Shown piece by piece: positions 26,212-35,594 of a DNA stretch of 64,000 nt. The position numbers and the translations under genes were made by a program. The notes beneath the pieces are model-generated. The model did not search any database and was not told where the DNA came from. It saw nothing but the letters and a program-made list of their open reading frames with translations. Source of the stretch: Bacteroidales bacterium (GTDB lineage: Bacteria; Bacteroidota; Bacteroidia; Bacteroidales; Bacteroidaceae); the NCBI GenBank assembly GCA_030528885.1, contig JAUMXY010000001.1:100198-164197 (forward strand), given 5' to 3'. The stretch's first letter is position 1, and each line of letters starts with the position of its first letter.

Positions 26212-26237
26212 GACGGACAACGGACGACGGACGGATG
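26208..26237. repeat. GACGGAC tandem repeat at a truncation point
   Basis: Four imperfect heptads of (G/A)ACGGAC occur in a row, ending GGATGG. It lies exactly where the BadF-type homology starts. Confidence 0.75.
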
Positions 26238-26246
26238 GGATGATGA

Positions 26247-26280
26247 ATGCCCCGCATCGGAGAGTACCGGTGTGGGGCAT
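26247..26280 (-). terminator. Hairpin downstream of ettA
   Basis: ATGCCCCGCA pairs with TGTGGGGCAT (10 bp, two G-T pairs) with an inner CGG/CCG. It lies just after the ettA stop. There is no T-run on the minus strand, so it may only protect the 3' end. Confidence 0.4.
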
Positions 26281-26314
26281 TGCTGTTTTATGAAAGTGTG
26301 GGTTCGTGGGGTAG

Positions 26315-28012
26315 TTATTCGTCCATGAGCTTGCGGTAGCGTATGCGCTTGGGCTCTTCAAGGCCGAGGCGCTTGGCTTTGTTGGCTTCGTAGTCGGTAT
26401 ATGAGCCTTCGAAGTAGAAGATGTTGCCGTCTCCTTCGAATGCGAGGATGTGGGTGCAGATTCGGTCGAGGAACCAGCGGTCGTGGCTGATGACGACGGC
26501 GCATCCTGCAAAGGCTTCGAGGCCTTCTTCGAGGGCGCGGAGGGTGTTGACGTCGATGTCGTTGGTTGGCTCGTCGAGCAGCAGCACGTTGCCTTCTTGC
26601 TTGAGGGCGATGGCGAGGTGGAGGCGGTTGCGCTCTCCGCCTGAAAGCACGCCGCACTTCTTCTCCTGGTCGGCTCCGTTGAAGTTGAAGCGTGAGAGGT
26701 AGGCGCGCACGTTGATGTCGCGCCCGCCGATGCGGATGGTTTCGTTGCCGCCGCTGACGACTTGGTAGACGCTCTTGTCGGGGTCGATGTCCTTGTGCTG
26801 CTGGTCAACATAGCTGAGCTTGACGGTTTCGCCCACCTCGAATGTGCCTGCATCTGCCTGCTCCATGCCCATGATGAGGCGGAAGAGGGTGGTCTTGCCT
26901 GCTCCGTTGGGACCGATGATGCCAACGATGCCGTTGGGGGGGAGGTTGAAGTTGAGGTCGGTGAAGAGGGTCTTTTCGCCAAAGGATTTTGCGACGCTCT
27001 GGGCTTCGATGACTTTGTTGCCAAGGCGTGGGCCGTTGGGGATGAATATCTCGAGCTTTTCTTCCTTCTGCTTCTGCTCTTCGTTCAGCATCTTGTCGTA
27101 GGAGTTCAGGCGGGCTTTTCCTTTGGCTTGGCGTGCCTTGGGCGCCATGCGCACCCACTCAAGCTCGCGCTCGAGGGTCTTGCGGCGCTTTGAGGCGGTC
27201 TTTTCTTCTTGCTCCATGCGCTTGCTCTTCTGCTCGAGCCATGAGGAGTAGTTGCCCTTCCAGGGGATGCCTTCGCCGCGGTCGAGCTCGAGTATCCACT
27301 CTGACACGTCGTCGAGGAAGTAGCGGTCGTGGGTGACGGCTATGACTGTGCCCTCATACTGCTGCAGGTGCTGCTCGAGCCAGTCGATGGATTCGGCATC
27401 GAGGTGGTTGGTGGGCTCGTCGAGCAAGAGCACGTCGGGCTTCTGGAGCAGGAGGCGGCAGAGGGCTACTCGACGGCGTTCGCCGCCAGAGAGGTTCTGC
27501 ACGCTCCAGTCGCCTGGAGGGCAGCGGAGGGCGTCCATGGCGCGCTCGAGCTTGGAATCCATGTTCCACGCATCTGTGGCGTCGATGATGTCTTGCAGCT
27601 CGGCTTGACGGTTCATCAGCTTCTCCATCTTGTCGGGGTCTTCGTAGTATTCGGGAAGGCCGAACTTGTCGTTGATTTGGTCGTATTCGGCAAGGGCGTC
27701 GTAAACGTGCTGGACGCCTTCCATCACGTTCTCCTTGACGGTCTTGGATTCGTCGAGCGGAGGTTCCTGAGGCAGATAGCCGACGGTGTAGCCGGGGCTC
27801 CATACTACTTCGCCCTGGAACTGCTGGTCAAGTCCCGCGATGATTTTCATGAGGGTGGACTTACCTGAGCCGTTCAAGCCGATGATGCCGATTTTTGCTC
27901 CGTAGAAGAAGCTGAGGTATATGTTCTTGAGAACTTGTTTTTGGTTTTGCTGGATGGTCTTGCTGACGCCTACCATCGAGAAGATTACTTTTTTGTCATC
28001 TACTGTAGCCAT
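26315..28012 (-). CDS. ettA: Energy-dependent translational throttle protein EttA (ABC-F)
   Basis: A 565-residue ABC-F protein with two ATP-binding cassettes. The first has GLNGSGKSTLMKI (about 42-54), LSGGERRRVALCRLLL and LLLDEPTNHLD; the second has IGPNGAGKTTLFRL, LSGGERNRLHLAIAL and LLLDEPTNDID. Between them are the arm and linker (KRRKTLERELEWVRM and KARQAKGKARLNSYDKM), as in EttA, which gates the first steps of translation elongation by binding the ribosomal E site according to ATP/ADP level. Length is typical. The gene has clearly higher GC than its neighbours. Confidence 0.95.
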   Translation of the reverse strand: MATVDDKKVIFSMVGVSKTIQQNQKQVLKNIYLSFFYGAKIGIIGLNGSGKSTLMKIIAGLDQQFQGEVVWSPGYTVGYLPQEPPLDESKTVKENVMEGVQHVYDALAEYDQINDKFGLPEYYEDPDKMEKLMNRQAELQDIIDATDAWNMDSKLERAMDALRCPPGDWSVQNLSGGERRRVALCRLLLQKPDVLLLDEPTNHLDAESIDWLEQHLQQYEGTVIAVTHDRYFLDDVSEWILELDRGEGIPWKGNYSSWLEQKSKRMEQEEKTASKRRKTLERELEWVRMAPKARQAKGKARLNSYDKMLNEEQKQKEEKLEIFIPNGPRLGNKVIEAQSVAKSFGEKTLFTDLNFNLPPNGIVGIIGPNGAGKTTLFRLIMGMEQADAGTFEVGETVKLSYVDQQHKDIDPDKSVYQVVSGGNETIRIGGRDINVRAYLSRFNFNGADQEKKCGVLSGGERNRLHLAIALKQEGNVLLLDEPTNDIDVNTLRALEEGLEAFAGCAVVISHDRWFLDRICTHILAFEGDGNIFYFEGSYTDYEANKAKRLGLEEPKRIRYRKLMDE

Positions 28013-28072
28013 TGCTGTCGGGTATGTTTATATATATGTGTATTTTATGAATGAATGCTTGCAGGGGGGGGA

Positions 28073-30010
28073 TTATTCAAGGTCGGACAGCCAGTCGGCG
28101 CTGATGGCGTCGCTAGGCATGTGCCAGTCTCCGCGTGGTGAGAGGGAAAGCCCCACTTTAGGTCCGTCGGGCAGGCAGCTGCGCTTGAATTGCTGTGAGA
28201 AGAAGCGGCGCAGGAATGTCTTGAGCCATTTCTGTATGGTCGCTTCGTCATATCTGCCCGTGTCGGCCGCCAGGGTGTTGTCCTGTCGGATGAAGGCTTG
28301 CTGTGCCAGGTAGTTGATTTTTGAAGGACGGAAGCCTCTGCGCAGAAAGTGGTAGAGGAAGAAGTCGTGAAGCTCGTAGGGCCCGACGAGGTCTTCTGTC
28401 TTCTGCTGGATGTTCCCCTGTTCGTCGGCAGGGATGAGCTCTGGCGAAATGGGGGTGTCGATGATGTCCATGAGCGTGGCTGCTGAAGCTGCATCTACAT
28501 GGTTCTCGGCAACCCATTGGACGATGTGCCTGATGAGGGTCTTGGGAATGGAGCCGTTGACGCCATAGTTGGACATGTGGTCGCCGTTGTAGGTTGCCCA
28601 CCCAAGCGCCAGTTCGCTGAGGTCGCCTGTGCCTACCACAAATCCGTTATGCTGGTTGGCAACGTCCATGAGTATCTGCGTACGCTCGCGTGCCTGTCCG
28701 TTCTCGTAGGTCACATCGTGCATGCTGATGTCGTGACCTATATCCTTGAAGTGCTGTATGCAGGCGTCCTTGATGCTGATTTCCTTGACGGTTACGCCCA
28801 GCGACTGCATCAGGCAGAGGGCGTTGTTGTAGGTGCGGTCGGTTGTGCCGAAGCCAGGCATGGTGATGCCGATGATGGAGGTGCGCGGCCATTGGAGCAA
28901 ATCCATCGTCTTGGCGCATACGAGCAGGGCGAGTGTGGAGTCGAGGCCGCCGCTGATGCCGAGCACGATGCTTTGCGCGTTGGTGTGCACGATGCGCTTG
29001 GCCAAGCCTGCAACTTGGATGGAGAAGCATTCGTCGCATCGTTGGCTGAGGGCCTCTCCCTGTGGGATGAACGGATGTGGATCAATCCAGCGCGTGAGCT
29101 TGAACTTGTCGGCTTTGCTTGTGCAAGAGCAAGGGATGTCTGTCGGCTGGACAGCTCCCTGCAGTCGGATGCTTTCAGCAAATGCGGTGTTGCGCCTGCG
29201 TTCGTTTAGGATGTTCTCTGTATCTATTTCAGAAATGATGATTTGCCCTTCGATGGAGAAGCGTTGGCTTTGTGCCAATGGTGCGCCGTTTTCGTAGATG
29301 AGGGCGTTTCCTGTATAGACGGTGTCTTGGGTGGATTCGCCAAATCCGCAGGAACTGTAGACGTATCCTGAATGGATGCGTGAGCTCTGCTGGCTGATGA
29401 GCGAGGTGAGGTATTGGTGCTTGCCTGCCTCTTCATTGCTGGCGCTGAGGTTGAAGATGATTTCTGCCCCTTGCAAGGCCTGTTGGCTGCTTGGGGGAAT
29501 GGGTGCCCAAAGGTCTTCGCCTATTTCGATGGCGAAGGTGGTGCTTGGGGTGTGAAAGAGCAAGTTGCTGCCCAAGGGCGCTGTTTGTGAACACAGCTGG
29601 ACGGACGATGCCTTGACTGCTGAGGAGGGCACAAACCAACGTCGCTCGCTGTTGCTGAGGTAGGTCTTGGCTATGCAGCCGAGTATGCGGCCGTTTTGTA
29701 TGGCTACTGCGCAGTTCATCAGAAGCGAGCCAGCCGAGACGGGCATTCCAACAATGGAGATGATGGAATGGGCGCGTGTGCTGTCGAGTATTTGAGACAG
29801 GCTTTCTTCGCACTTGCTGATTAGTTGCCGCTGGCCGAACAGGTCTTGGCAGGTGTATCCGCTGATGCAGAGCTCTGGGAATACGATGATTTCAGCTCCC
29901 TTATCTTCTGCCTGATGGATGCAGCTGATGATTTGCTGGGTGTTGAAGCTGCAATCGGCTACCTTGAGGGAGGGAATTGCAGATGCTACTTTCACAAAAC
30001 CGTAATTCAT
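28073..30010 (-). CDS. nadE: Glutamine-dependent NAD+ synthetase
   Basis: A 645-residue two-domain enzyme that converts nicotinate adenine dinucleotide to NAD+. The N-terminal nitrilase-like glutaminase (about 1-270) has [16 protein letters not shown], with the catalytic Glu. The Cys is expected within this domain. The C-terminal ammonia-dependent synthase (about 320-645) has the P-loop [27 protein letters not shown] and [14 protein letters not shown] sequence. Length fits the long form. It starts 88 bases after the stop of the GH2 gene on the same strand, with the palindromic element in the gap. Confidence 0.95.
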   Translation of the reverse strand: MNYGFVKVASAIPSLKVADCSFNTQQIISCIHQAEDKGAEIIVFPELCISGYTCQDLFGQRQLISKCEESLSQILDSTRAHSIISIVGMPVSAGSLLMNCAVAIQNGRILGCIAKTYLSNSERRWFVPSSAVKASSVQLCSQTAPLGSNLLFHTPSTTFAIEIGEDLWAPIPPSSQQALQGAEIIFNLSASNEEAGKHQYLTSLISQQSSRIHSGYVYSSCGFGESTQDTVYTGNALIYENGAPLAQSQRFSIEGQIIISEIDTENILNERRRNTAFAESIRLQGAVQPTDIPCSCTSKADKFKLTRWIDPHPFIPQGEALSQRCDECFSIQVAGLAKRIVHTNAQSIVLGISGGLDSTLALLVCAKTMDLLQWPRTSIIGITMPGFGTTDRTYNNALCLMQSLGVTVKEISIKDACIQHFKDIGHDISMHDVTYENGQARERTQILMDVANQHNGFVVGTGDLSELALGWATYNGDHMSNYGVNGSIPKTLIRHIVQWVAENHVDAASAATLMDIIDTPISPELIPADEQGNIQQKTEDLVGPYELHDFFLYHFLRRGFRPSKINYLAQQAFIRQDNTLAADTGRYDEATIQKWLKTFLRRFFSQQFKRSCLPDGPKVGLSLSPRGDWHMPSDAISADWLSDLE

Positions 30011-30043
30011 TTTTCTTATTATATTATGTGTAAACCATTCTAT

Positions 30044-30087
30044 CGTACCCCTCGGGTCCGATGGAGTGTACCCGAGGGGTGCGGTAT
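30044..30087. repeat. Palindromic GTACCCCTCGGG element, locus 4
   Basis: CGTACCCCTCGGGTCCGAT is followed, 4 bases later, by the inverted unit GTACCCGAGGGGTGCGGTAT. It sits between the GH2 stop and the nadE start, where it could act as a transcription or mRNA-stability element. Confidence 0.85.
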
Positions 30088-30097
30088 TGTTGTTGGG

Positions 30098-32617
30098 CTA
30101 TAAAGCGTTGATGCTGATGGATGCAGGCTTTAATCCTTTGCCATGCACCTTGACGGTAGCTTTACCCTTTTTCCCGTTGCTTTGGATGCCTATGACTAAT
30201 TGTCCGTGGAAGACTTTCATCGTGGGCTTTGTAAAGACTTCGAGGCTGGTGGCGTCGCCATTGCAGATGCCCTTGAAGCGGGCAGCTCCGTTGACAGAGA
30301 CTTGTATCTGATTGTCTGCGTCAGGGACGAGGGTGCCATCTCGGTCGAGTATGCTGACGGTGATGAAGGTCATGTCTTCTCCATCTGCTTTGATGTTCTT
30401 GACGGGTGCGCCAAGGTCGCCTGTCAGCTGGATGGTTTTTGCTGCTCCTGCTGTCTTGACGGTCTTGCTCCCGGCGATGTTGCCATTCTTGTCATATACG
30501 ACAACTTTCAGCTCCCCGGGTTCATACTTGACGTTGTTCCAACGGAGGCGGTAGCGGTCGATGGCTGGGTCGCTGATGTCTGTGATTTTCTCGTCTTTTC
30601 CTGCCCCTTTCTTCACGTCTGTATTTTTGGTTATTTTCCCTTGCGACTTTCCGTTGACGAACAGTTCGGCTGTGGGGTGATTGGTGTAGCAATAGACGGG
30701 TGTTGTTTCGCCTTCACGGCCAGGGAACGTCCAATGTGGCAGGAGATGGATGGTGTTCTCTTCCTGGTTCCAGTGAGAGCGGTAGAGGTAATATCTGTCT
30801 TTGGGAAGTCCTGCCAGGTCGAAGATGCCAAAATACGAAGAGCGGCTTGGCCAGAATTCATCGTAGGGGGTAGGCTCGCCGAGGTAGTCGAAGCCTGTCC
30901 ATACAAATTCGCCAATCACCCAAGGCAGCTCGTCTTGCAGAACCCAGTCTTCTTCTGGTATGTTTGACCACCAGCAAGCCTCAACGTCATAGCTGGAGCA
31001 TTGCCCGTCTTCATGCGTTTTGCCATCGGCACGCTGAACGGGGAACTTGTACACGCCTCGCGATGAAACGGTGGATGCTGTCTCGCTTCCAAGCAGGAAT
31101 CCGTGGCGCAACTTTTCATAGGCGGCCTTGTAGCGATGGGTTCGATAGTTGATTCCTGCAATGTCGAGCACTTGTGCGTAACCAGAGGATAGGGCATTGT
31201 CAATTCGGTCCATGCCTGCTGTGACAGGACGTGTCTTGTCGAGCTTGTGGATGAGATTCTGCATCTCGCGAGTCATTCTGTTGCCCTCCTTGGAACCTTG
31301 TTCTGGAATCTCGTTGCCAATGGACCACATGACGATGGATGGGTGCAGGCGATTGGAATAGACAAGGTTGGTCAGGTCGCGCCTCCACCATTCTTCATAG
31401 AAGCGCGAATAGCCATTCTTGCATTTAGGATAGCGCCACATGTCGAAGCTTTCAGCCATTACCATCATGCCAAGAGAATCGCACACGTCCATCTGCATCT
31501 GGCTGGGTATGTTGTGAGCTGTACGGATGGCGTCGCATCCCATGCTTTTCAGCAGTTCTATCTGGCGGATGATGGCTGCTTTGTTTACAGCTGCGCCAAT
31601 CATGCCCAGGTCGTGATGAAGGCATGCGCCTTTGAATTTTCTGCTGATGCCATTGAGCTTGAAGCCGCCCTCCTCGCTTACCTCGATGGTTCTGATTCCG
31701 TACTTGACGGTTTTGGAGTCGAGCACTTCTCCATTACCTTCATCTGCAATGATGCTTACCTTCAGGTCATAGAGCTGCGGCTTTTCTGGTGACCAGCATT
31801 CTACGTCATTCATGGTTAGCTCTGTCATGGCACTTGCGCCATCTAAGTCGTCATCCGATTGTGGATTTACGTCTATCGTATGGCCATTGGTGGAGAAACG
31901 TACAATGTTTCCGCTGCTGAAAACGCCATCCAATGAGGCAGAGAGGGTGATGGTAGCTGTGGCTGTTGCCCGATTCCAACTTTTAGTCTCCACGTTGATG
32001 CCCCATTCTTTGATGTAGCAACTTCCTGTAGTGATTAATTCTACTGGGCGAATCAAGCCTGCGCCAGGATACCAGCGGCTGCTTTCTGCAATATTCTGAA
32101 GGTGTATTGCCAATGTGTTGGGCGAACCATCCTTGTGGATGTATGGGGTGACATCCACAAGGAATGGTGTGTAGCCATATTTCCATTCACCAGCTTTTTC
32201 TCCATTCACATATACAACGGGTTCGGACATAGCGCCGTCAAAGTTGAGCATGGCGTGCTGACAGTCTTTCTCTACAACGAAGGTGGTGCGATACCAACCT
32301 TGTCCAATCCAAGGTAGAGAACCGCTTCGCCCTGTTTTTTCTGTAGCTTCCTTTTCTCCGTTCTGTTCAATGGCAACGGTTTGCTTGTCTATGTCTTTAT
32401 CGAAAGGACCGCTGATTGCCCAGTCGTGAGGGACTTGCACGGTTTGCCATTCTTTATCGTTGTAATTAGCTTGTGATGGTGCGATGGAGTCAAGCATTTC
32501 TCCACGTGAAAATTTCCATCCGTCGCGCAAGATGGATGTATGCCGTTGGGCTGTAGCTGTGGATATGGAAATGCTTAGGAGCACCAATCCTTTGAGTATG
32601 CTGCGAATGAGAGTCAT
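30098..32617 (-). CDS. GH2 beta-galactosidase-family enzyme
   Basis: An 839-residue secreted glycoside hydrolase with a signal peptide (MTLIRSILKGLVLLSIS, cleaved near residue 23). The order is the GH2 sugar-binding domain (RDGWKF, PHDWAISGPF), the immunoglobulin-like sandwich, the TIM barrel (SIGNEIPEQGSKEG with acid/base Glu, GEFVWTGFDYLGEP with nucleophile Glu) and C-terminal DUF4982-type and Ig-like domains. It hydrolyses beta-galactosides or related beta-glycosides. It lies 15 bases after the GH43 gene; the pair is probably one operon for plant or host glycan use. No SusC/D partner is present in the window. Confidence 0.88.
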   Translation of the reverse strand: MTLIRSILKGLVLLSISISTATAQRHTSILRDGWKFSRGEMLDSIAPSQANYNDKEWQTVQVPHDWAISGPFDKDIDKQTVAIEQNGEKEATEKTGRSGSLPWIGQGWYRTTFVVEKDCQHAMLNFDGAMSEPVVYVNGEKAGEWKYGYTPFLVDVTPYIHKDGSPNTLAIHLQNIAESSRWYPGAGLIRPVELITTGSCYIKEWGINVETKSWNRATATATITLSASLDGVFSSGNIVRFSTNGHTIDVNPQSDDDLDGASAMTELTMNDVECWSPEKPQLYDLKVSIIADEGNGEVLDSKTVKYGIRTIEVSEEGGFKLNGISRKFKGACLHHDLGMIGAAVNKAAIIRQIELLKSMGCDAIRTAHNIPSQMQMDVCDSLGMMVMAESFDMWRYPKCKNGYSRFYEEWWRRDLTNLVYSNRLHPSIVMWSIGNEIPEQGSKEGNRMTREMQNLIHKLDKTRPVTAGMDRIDNALSSGYAQVLDIAGINYRTHRYKAAYEKLRHGFLLGSETASTVSSRGVYKFPVQRADGKTHEDGQCSSYDVEACWWSNIPEEDWVLQDELPWVIGEFVWTGFDYLGEPTPYDEFWPSRSSYFGIFDLAGLPKDRYYLYRSHWNQEENTIHLLPHWTFPGREGETTPVYCYTNHPTAELFVNGKSQGKITKNTDVKKGAGKDEKITDISDPAIDRYRLRWNNVKYEPGELKVVVYDKNGNIAGSKTVKTAGAAKTIQLTGDLGAPVKNIKADGEDMTFITVSILDRDGTLVPDADNQIQVSVNGAARFKGICNGDATSLEVFTKPTMKVFHGQLVIGIQSNGKKGKATVKVHGKGLKPASISINAL

Positions 32618-32632
32618 AAATGGAATTTAGGG

Positions 32633-35497
32633 TTATTTGTTCTTTTCGTAGATGATGTAGTCGTTCAGCTTGACCCAAGAGAAGTTTTCAGAATAGGTGG
32701 TTTGGTATGCACCTATGCTCAAGGTTGGAGAGTTCACCTCGATTGGAGAACCGGGCATGTTGTTCCATGATTTTCCGTCCTTGCTGCTGCGTGCAAAAAG
32801 CTGATTGCCTCGTCTTTCAAACTGCATGTAAGGGTCGAAATCATACCCTTTGTAATTAGGGTATTGCGGGCGTCCTCTTCTGCTCAGGATTGTCAGCATA
32901 TTGCCACAGTTGTAGAGTGGGAATGCACCTAACTGATAGTATGTGTTGTTATCCTTGATGAGGATTCCTCCCTCGTTGAAACCTGTCACGTTGCGACGCT
33001 TCAGTCCTTCCATGTCTGTGACGGTTGTCATTACGACAAAGTCTCCTGTGACTTCTTTGTACATCACGCCTCCGCTTTCGAGTGGGGCATCGTTGAAGTT
33101 AGCTGTTTGGGTAGAGAGAGTGAATTCTTCTTTCTTCTCAAACGTAGGTGTCATGTCTGGAGAAAGTACGAACTTGCTGTCTGGGTCAATTTCTTCAAAG
33201 TCGTCATCTCCAAGTGAAGGTGTCTCGAATTTGTTTGTCTGGTTGTAGATAGTTTCGACAGCATTAGCATCGATGGCTGTAGGAAGAATCATGATAGAGT
33301 TGATGTATCCCATGAAGTTGTTCGTTCCTGCAGCATCTGCGCCAATTGTTATCCTTCCTTCTGGACGTATCATGAGGAAGTTGTTCTTCTCCTTCAGCAG
33401 CTTGCCGTTAAGGTAAACCTTCTCCATCCATCCGTCGAACGTGATGGTCCAGAATTGCCATTTCCCCTCACCTGCAGCAATGTCTTTCTGTGCTCCGCTG
33501 CTTTCGAATGAGCCGTTGTGATTCATCAAGCCTGTTGATGGATCGGTGCCAAGACGGAATTCTGTGTTGGCCAGGTCTGCGCGAGATGAAGAGAGTGAAG
33601 TGACGGTAGAGATTGGGCCAACCTTAGTGCTTAATACCCATGCTGAGATTGTATAGGGTGAATTATAGCGATAGTTGGTTGGCAGGGTTACATTACTTGT
33701 AAGGCTTTGTGTGCCGTTGAAGAACAATCCCCATTTTCCGTCTTTCACGCGCATGTGAATTGGTTTGTTGGCCTTGAAGGTTATGGCGTTGTCTCTTTCA
33801 AGGCTTAATGCCTTCATCTCTGATACGTCAAAAGGCTCTTTCTTGTTGTGTGCAAGTATATCAGCGCTTAAGATGATGTAGGGTGAAGGCTGTGCGTTTC
33901 TCTCTTGTGCTTCAACGTCTTTCTTGTGCATGCCAGGGTATGCGTCATTGCTCTCGGCTGTGATGACAGGCAGCTCTGGCGCTTTCTTCCAAACCTTCAC
34001 GTTCCAAATAGCTGGCATATGCCCGTTCTTCTGTGTGTCGGTGATGGTGATGCGGATGTAGCGTGCTTTTGTTTCCTTCTTGTCAATCATAGGAGAGCCT
34101 TGCATCGTGTTGTCTGTACGATCTGCATACATCGTCCAGGTGGTTGCGTCCAGTGATGTTTCTATCTTGTACTGATAGAAGAAGGTTGGATATTCGAATT
34201 GTGTCCAGATTTCGTTGAATTTCTGTACTTTGCCAAGGTCGATTGAAACCCATTCTTCAGAGTTCTTATTTGCCTGAACGCCCCAGTTCGTGTTGCGAGC
34301 TTTCCATAATGTTGCGTTGTTGTCATCTACTAAGTATTCTGGCTTGAACCATTCGTCGTAGTATGAGGATGCTGTCACTTTGGCTCCAAACGCAAGGTTT
34401 TTGTGCTTGCTGCTTTTGAAGAAATTGACATTTTGTGCATTGTGAGTCGGGATGATTTGTTTGATATTGCCATTCTCGTCAAAGGTGATTTCGTCGATGC
34501 AGATTTGACGGTTGAATCCGTGTACAGATTTGGGGTTGTTGTGACGATGATAAACAATATAATACTTTCCGTCTATCTCAAGAACAGAATGGTGGCCAGG
34601 TCCATGTATGGTTTCGTCTTCGTTGGTAGTGAGGATTTCACCTTTATACTCGAATGGACCCATAGGGCCTTCCTTAGATATGGCGTATTGTACCCGATAG
34701 GTGTCTGTGTGGCAGCTTCCTGATGAGTAGGTGAAGTAGTAGATGCCATTGCGCTTGAAGATGAATGGCGCTTCAAAGATGTCTTTCAGTTCTGTGTTGG
34801 GAATGAGTCTTTTTTCTGTGAAGAACTCGTCAGCAGCGATAGGGAATGGGCGATTCTCATTCCATCTGCGTGCGTCTTTTGTGACACCTTCTGCCAACTG
34901 GGTGATGTCGAAGTCGCCATCTTTGAGTTTGGCTACGCCACAGCCGAATCCGTCATAGATACCCCATGTCGTGAAATAAAGGTATTGGCTTTTGTCGTCA
35001 TCTTCAAACAGCATAGGGTCGAGTGTGATGACGTTGTGGATGTAGCGGTCTGGTACCATGACGGCGTCTTCATTCCCCAGAATGTTCTTCCAGGGACCTG
35101 TGGGAGAATCGCTCTCGCCGATGTTGATGTTGCAAGGCTCGCAGTAGTAATAGCGAAATTTCCCGTTTGGCTGCTGTACCACTTCTGGTGCCCAAACCAC
35201 TTCTGTTGTCGGCCAGTTCATGACGAAATTGCGCCAGTTGACGAAATCCTTGCTCACCCATACTTGAGCAGGGCCATAGCCGTTGCCTGTGCCGTCTGTT
35301 GTTGCGTACAAATAGTATGTGTCGCCAAATTTACGGATGGTTGGGTCGGCAAAATAGCCAGGAATGAAAGGGTTGATGTTGTTAGGAGCATTCCAAGCTG
35401 TACCTGCAACGGGTGAAGGCGTGTATTCACGACGCACTCGCTGTGCTGAGAGTGTCGTGGATACAAGAATGAGTAAAGGTAAAATAACTCTTTTCAT
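32633..35497 (-). CDS. Multidomain GH43 glycosidase
   Basis: A 954-residue secreted enzyme (signal peptide ending near residue 19). The GH43 five-bladed propeller occupies about 35-350 (FADPTIRKFGDTYYLYAT with the base Asp, VWAPEVVQQPNGK, HGPGHHSVLEIDGKYYIVYH). A discoidin-like F5/8 C domain follows (about 375-500, WVSIDLGKVQKFNEIW), then a LamG/concanavalin-like domain (about 600-740) and a C-terminal DUF1349-type beta domain (about 775-950). GH43 enzymes act on arabinose- or xylose-containing glycans. It precedes the GH2 gene, and the two may act in sequence. Exact specificity is not visible. Confidence 0.88.
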   Translation of the reverse strand: MKRVILPLLILVSTTLSAQRVRREYTPSPVAGTAWNAPNNINPFIPGYFADPTIRKFGDTYYLYATTDGTGNGYGPAQVWVSKDFVNWRNFVMNWPTTEVVWAPEVVQQPNGKFRYYYCEPCNINIGESDSPTGPWKNILGNEDAVMVPDRYIHNVITLDPMLFEDDDKSQYLYFTTWGIYDGFGCGVAKLKDGDFDITQLAEGVTKDARRWNENRPFPIAADEFFTEKRLIPNTELKDIFEAPFIFKRNGIYYFTYSSGSCHTDTYRVQYAISKEGPMGPFEYKGEILTTNEDETIHGPGHHSVLEIDGKYYIVYHRHNNPKSVHGFNRQICIDEITFDENGNIKQIIPTHNAQNVNFFKSSKHKNLAFGAKVTASSYYDEWFKPEYLVDDNNATLWKARNTNWGVQANKNSEEWVSIDLGKVQKFNEIWTQFEYPTFFYQYKIETSLDATTWTMYADRTDNTMQGSPMIDKKETKARYIRITITDTQKNGHMPAIWNVKVWKKAPELPVITAESNDAYPGMHKKDVEAQERNAQPSPYIILSADILAHNKKEPFDVSEMKALSLERDNAITFKANKPIHMRVKDGKWGLFFNGTQSLTSNVTLPTNYRYNSPYTISAWVLSTKVGPISTVTSLSSSRADLANTEFRLGTDPSTGLMNHNGSFESSGAQKDIAAGEGKWQFWTITFDGWMEKVYLNGKLLKEKNNFLMIRPEGRITIGADAAGTNNFMGYINSIMILPTAIDANAVETIYNQTNKFETPSLGDDDFEEIDPDSKFVLSPDMTPTFEKKEEFTLSTQTANFNDAPLESGGVMYKEVTGDFVVMTTVTDMEGLKRRNVTGFNEGGILIKDNNTYYQLGAFPLYNCGNMLTILSRRGRPQYPNYKGYDFDPYMQFERRGNQLFARSSKDGKSWNNMPGSPIEVNSPTLSIGAYQTTYSENFSWVKLNDYIIYEKNK

Positions 35498-35594
35498 AAT
35501 TTTTCATTTAAGTTAATCTGAACAAATTTTTCTTTTATGATTAGTTGTTGATTTTTTCTGTTTGTTTGTTTGATTTGGGGTGGATGCAACTTGT

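Noticed and set aside
26212..27024. N-terminal 270 codons of the long minus-strand frame that ends at 25549
   Set aside because: Low-complexity Ser/Thr/Ala/Pro-rich sequence overlapping ettA on the same strand in another frame; an artefact of the GC-rich ettA codons.
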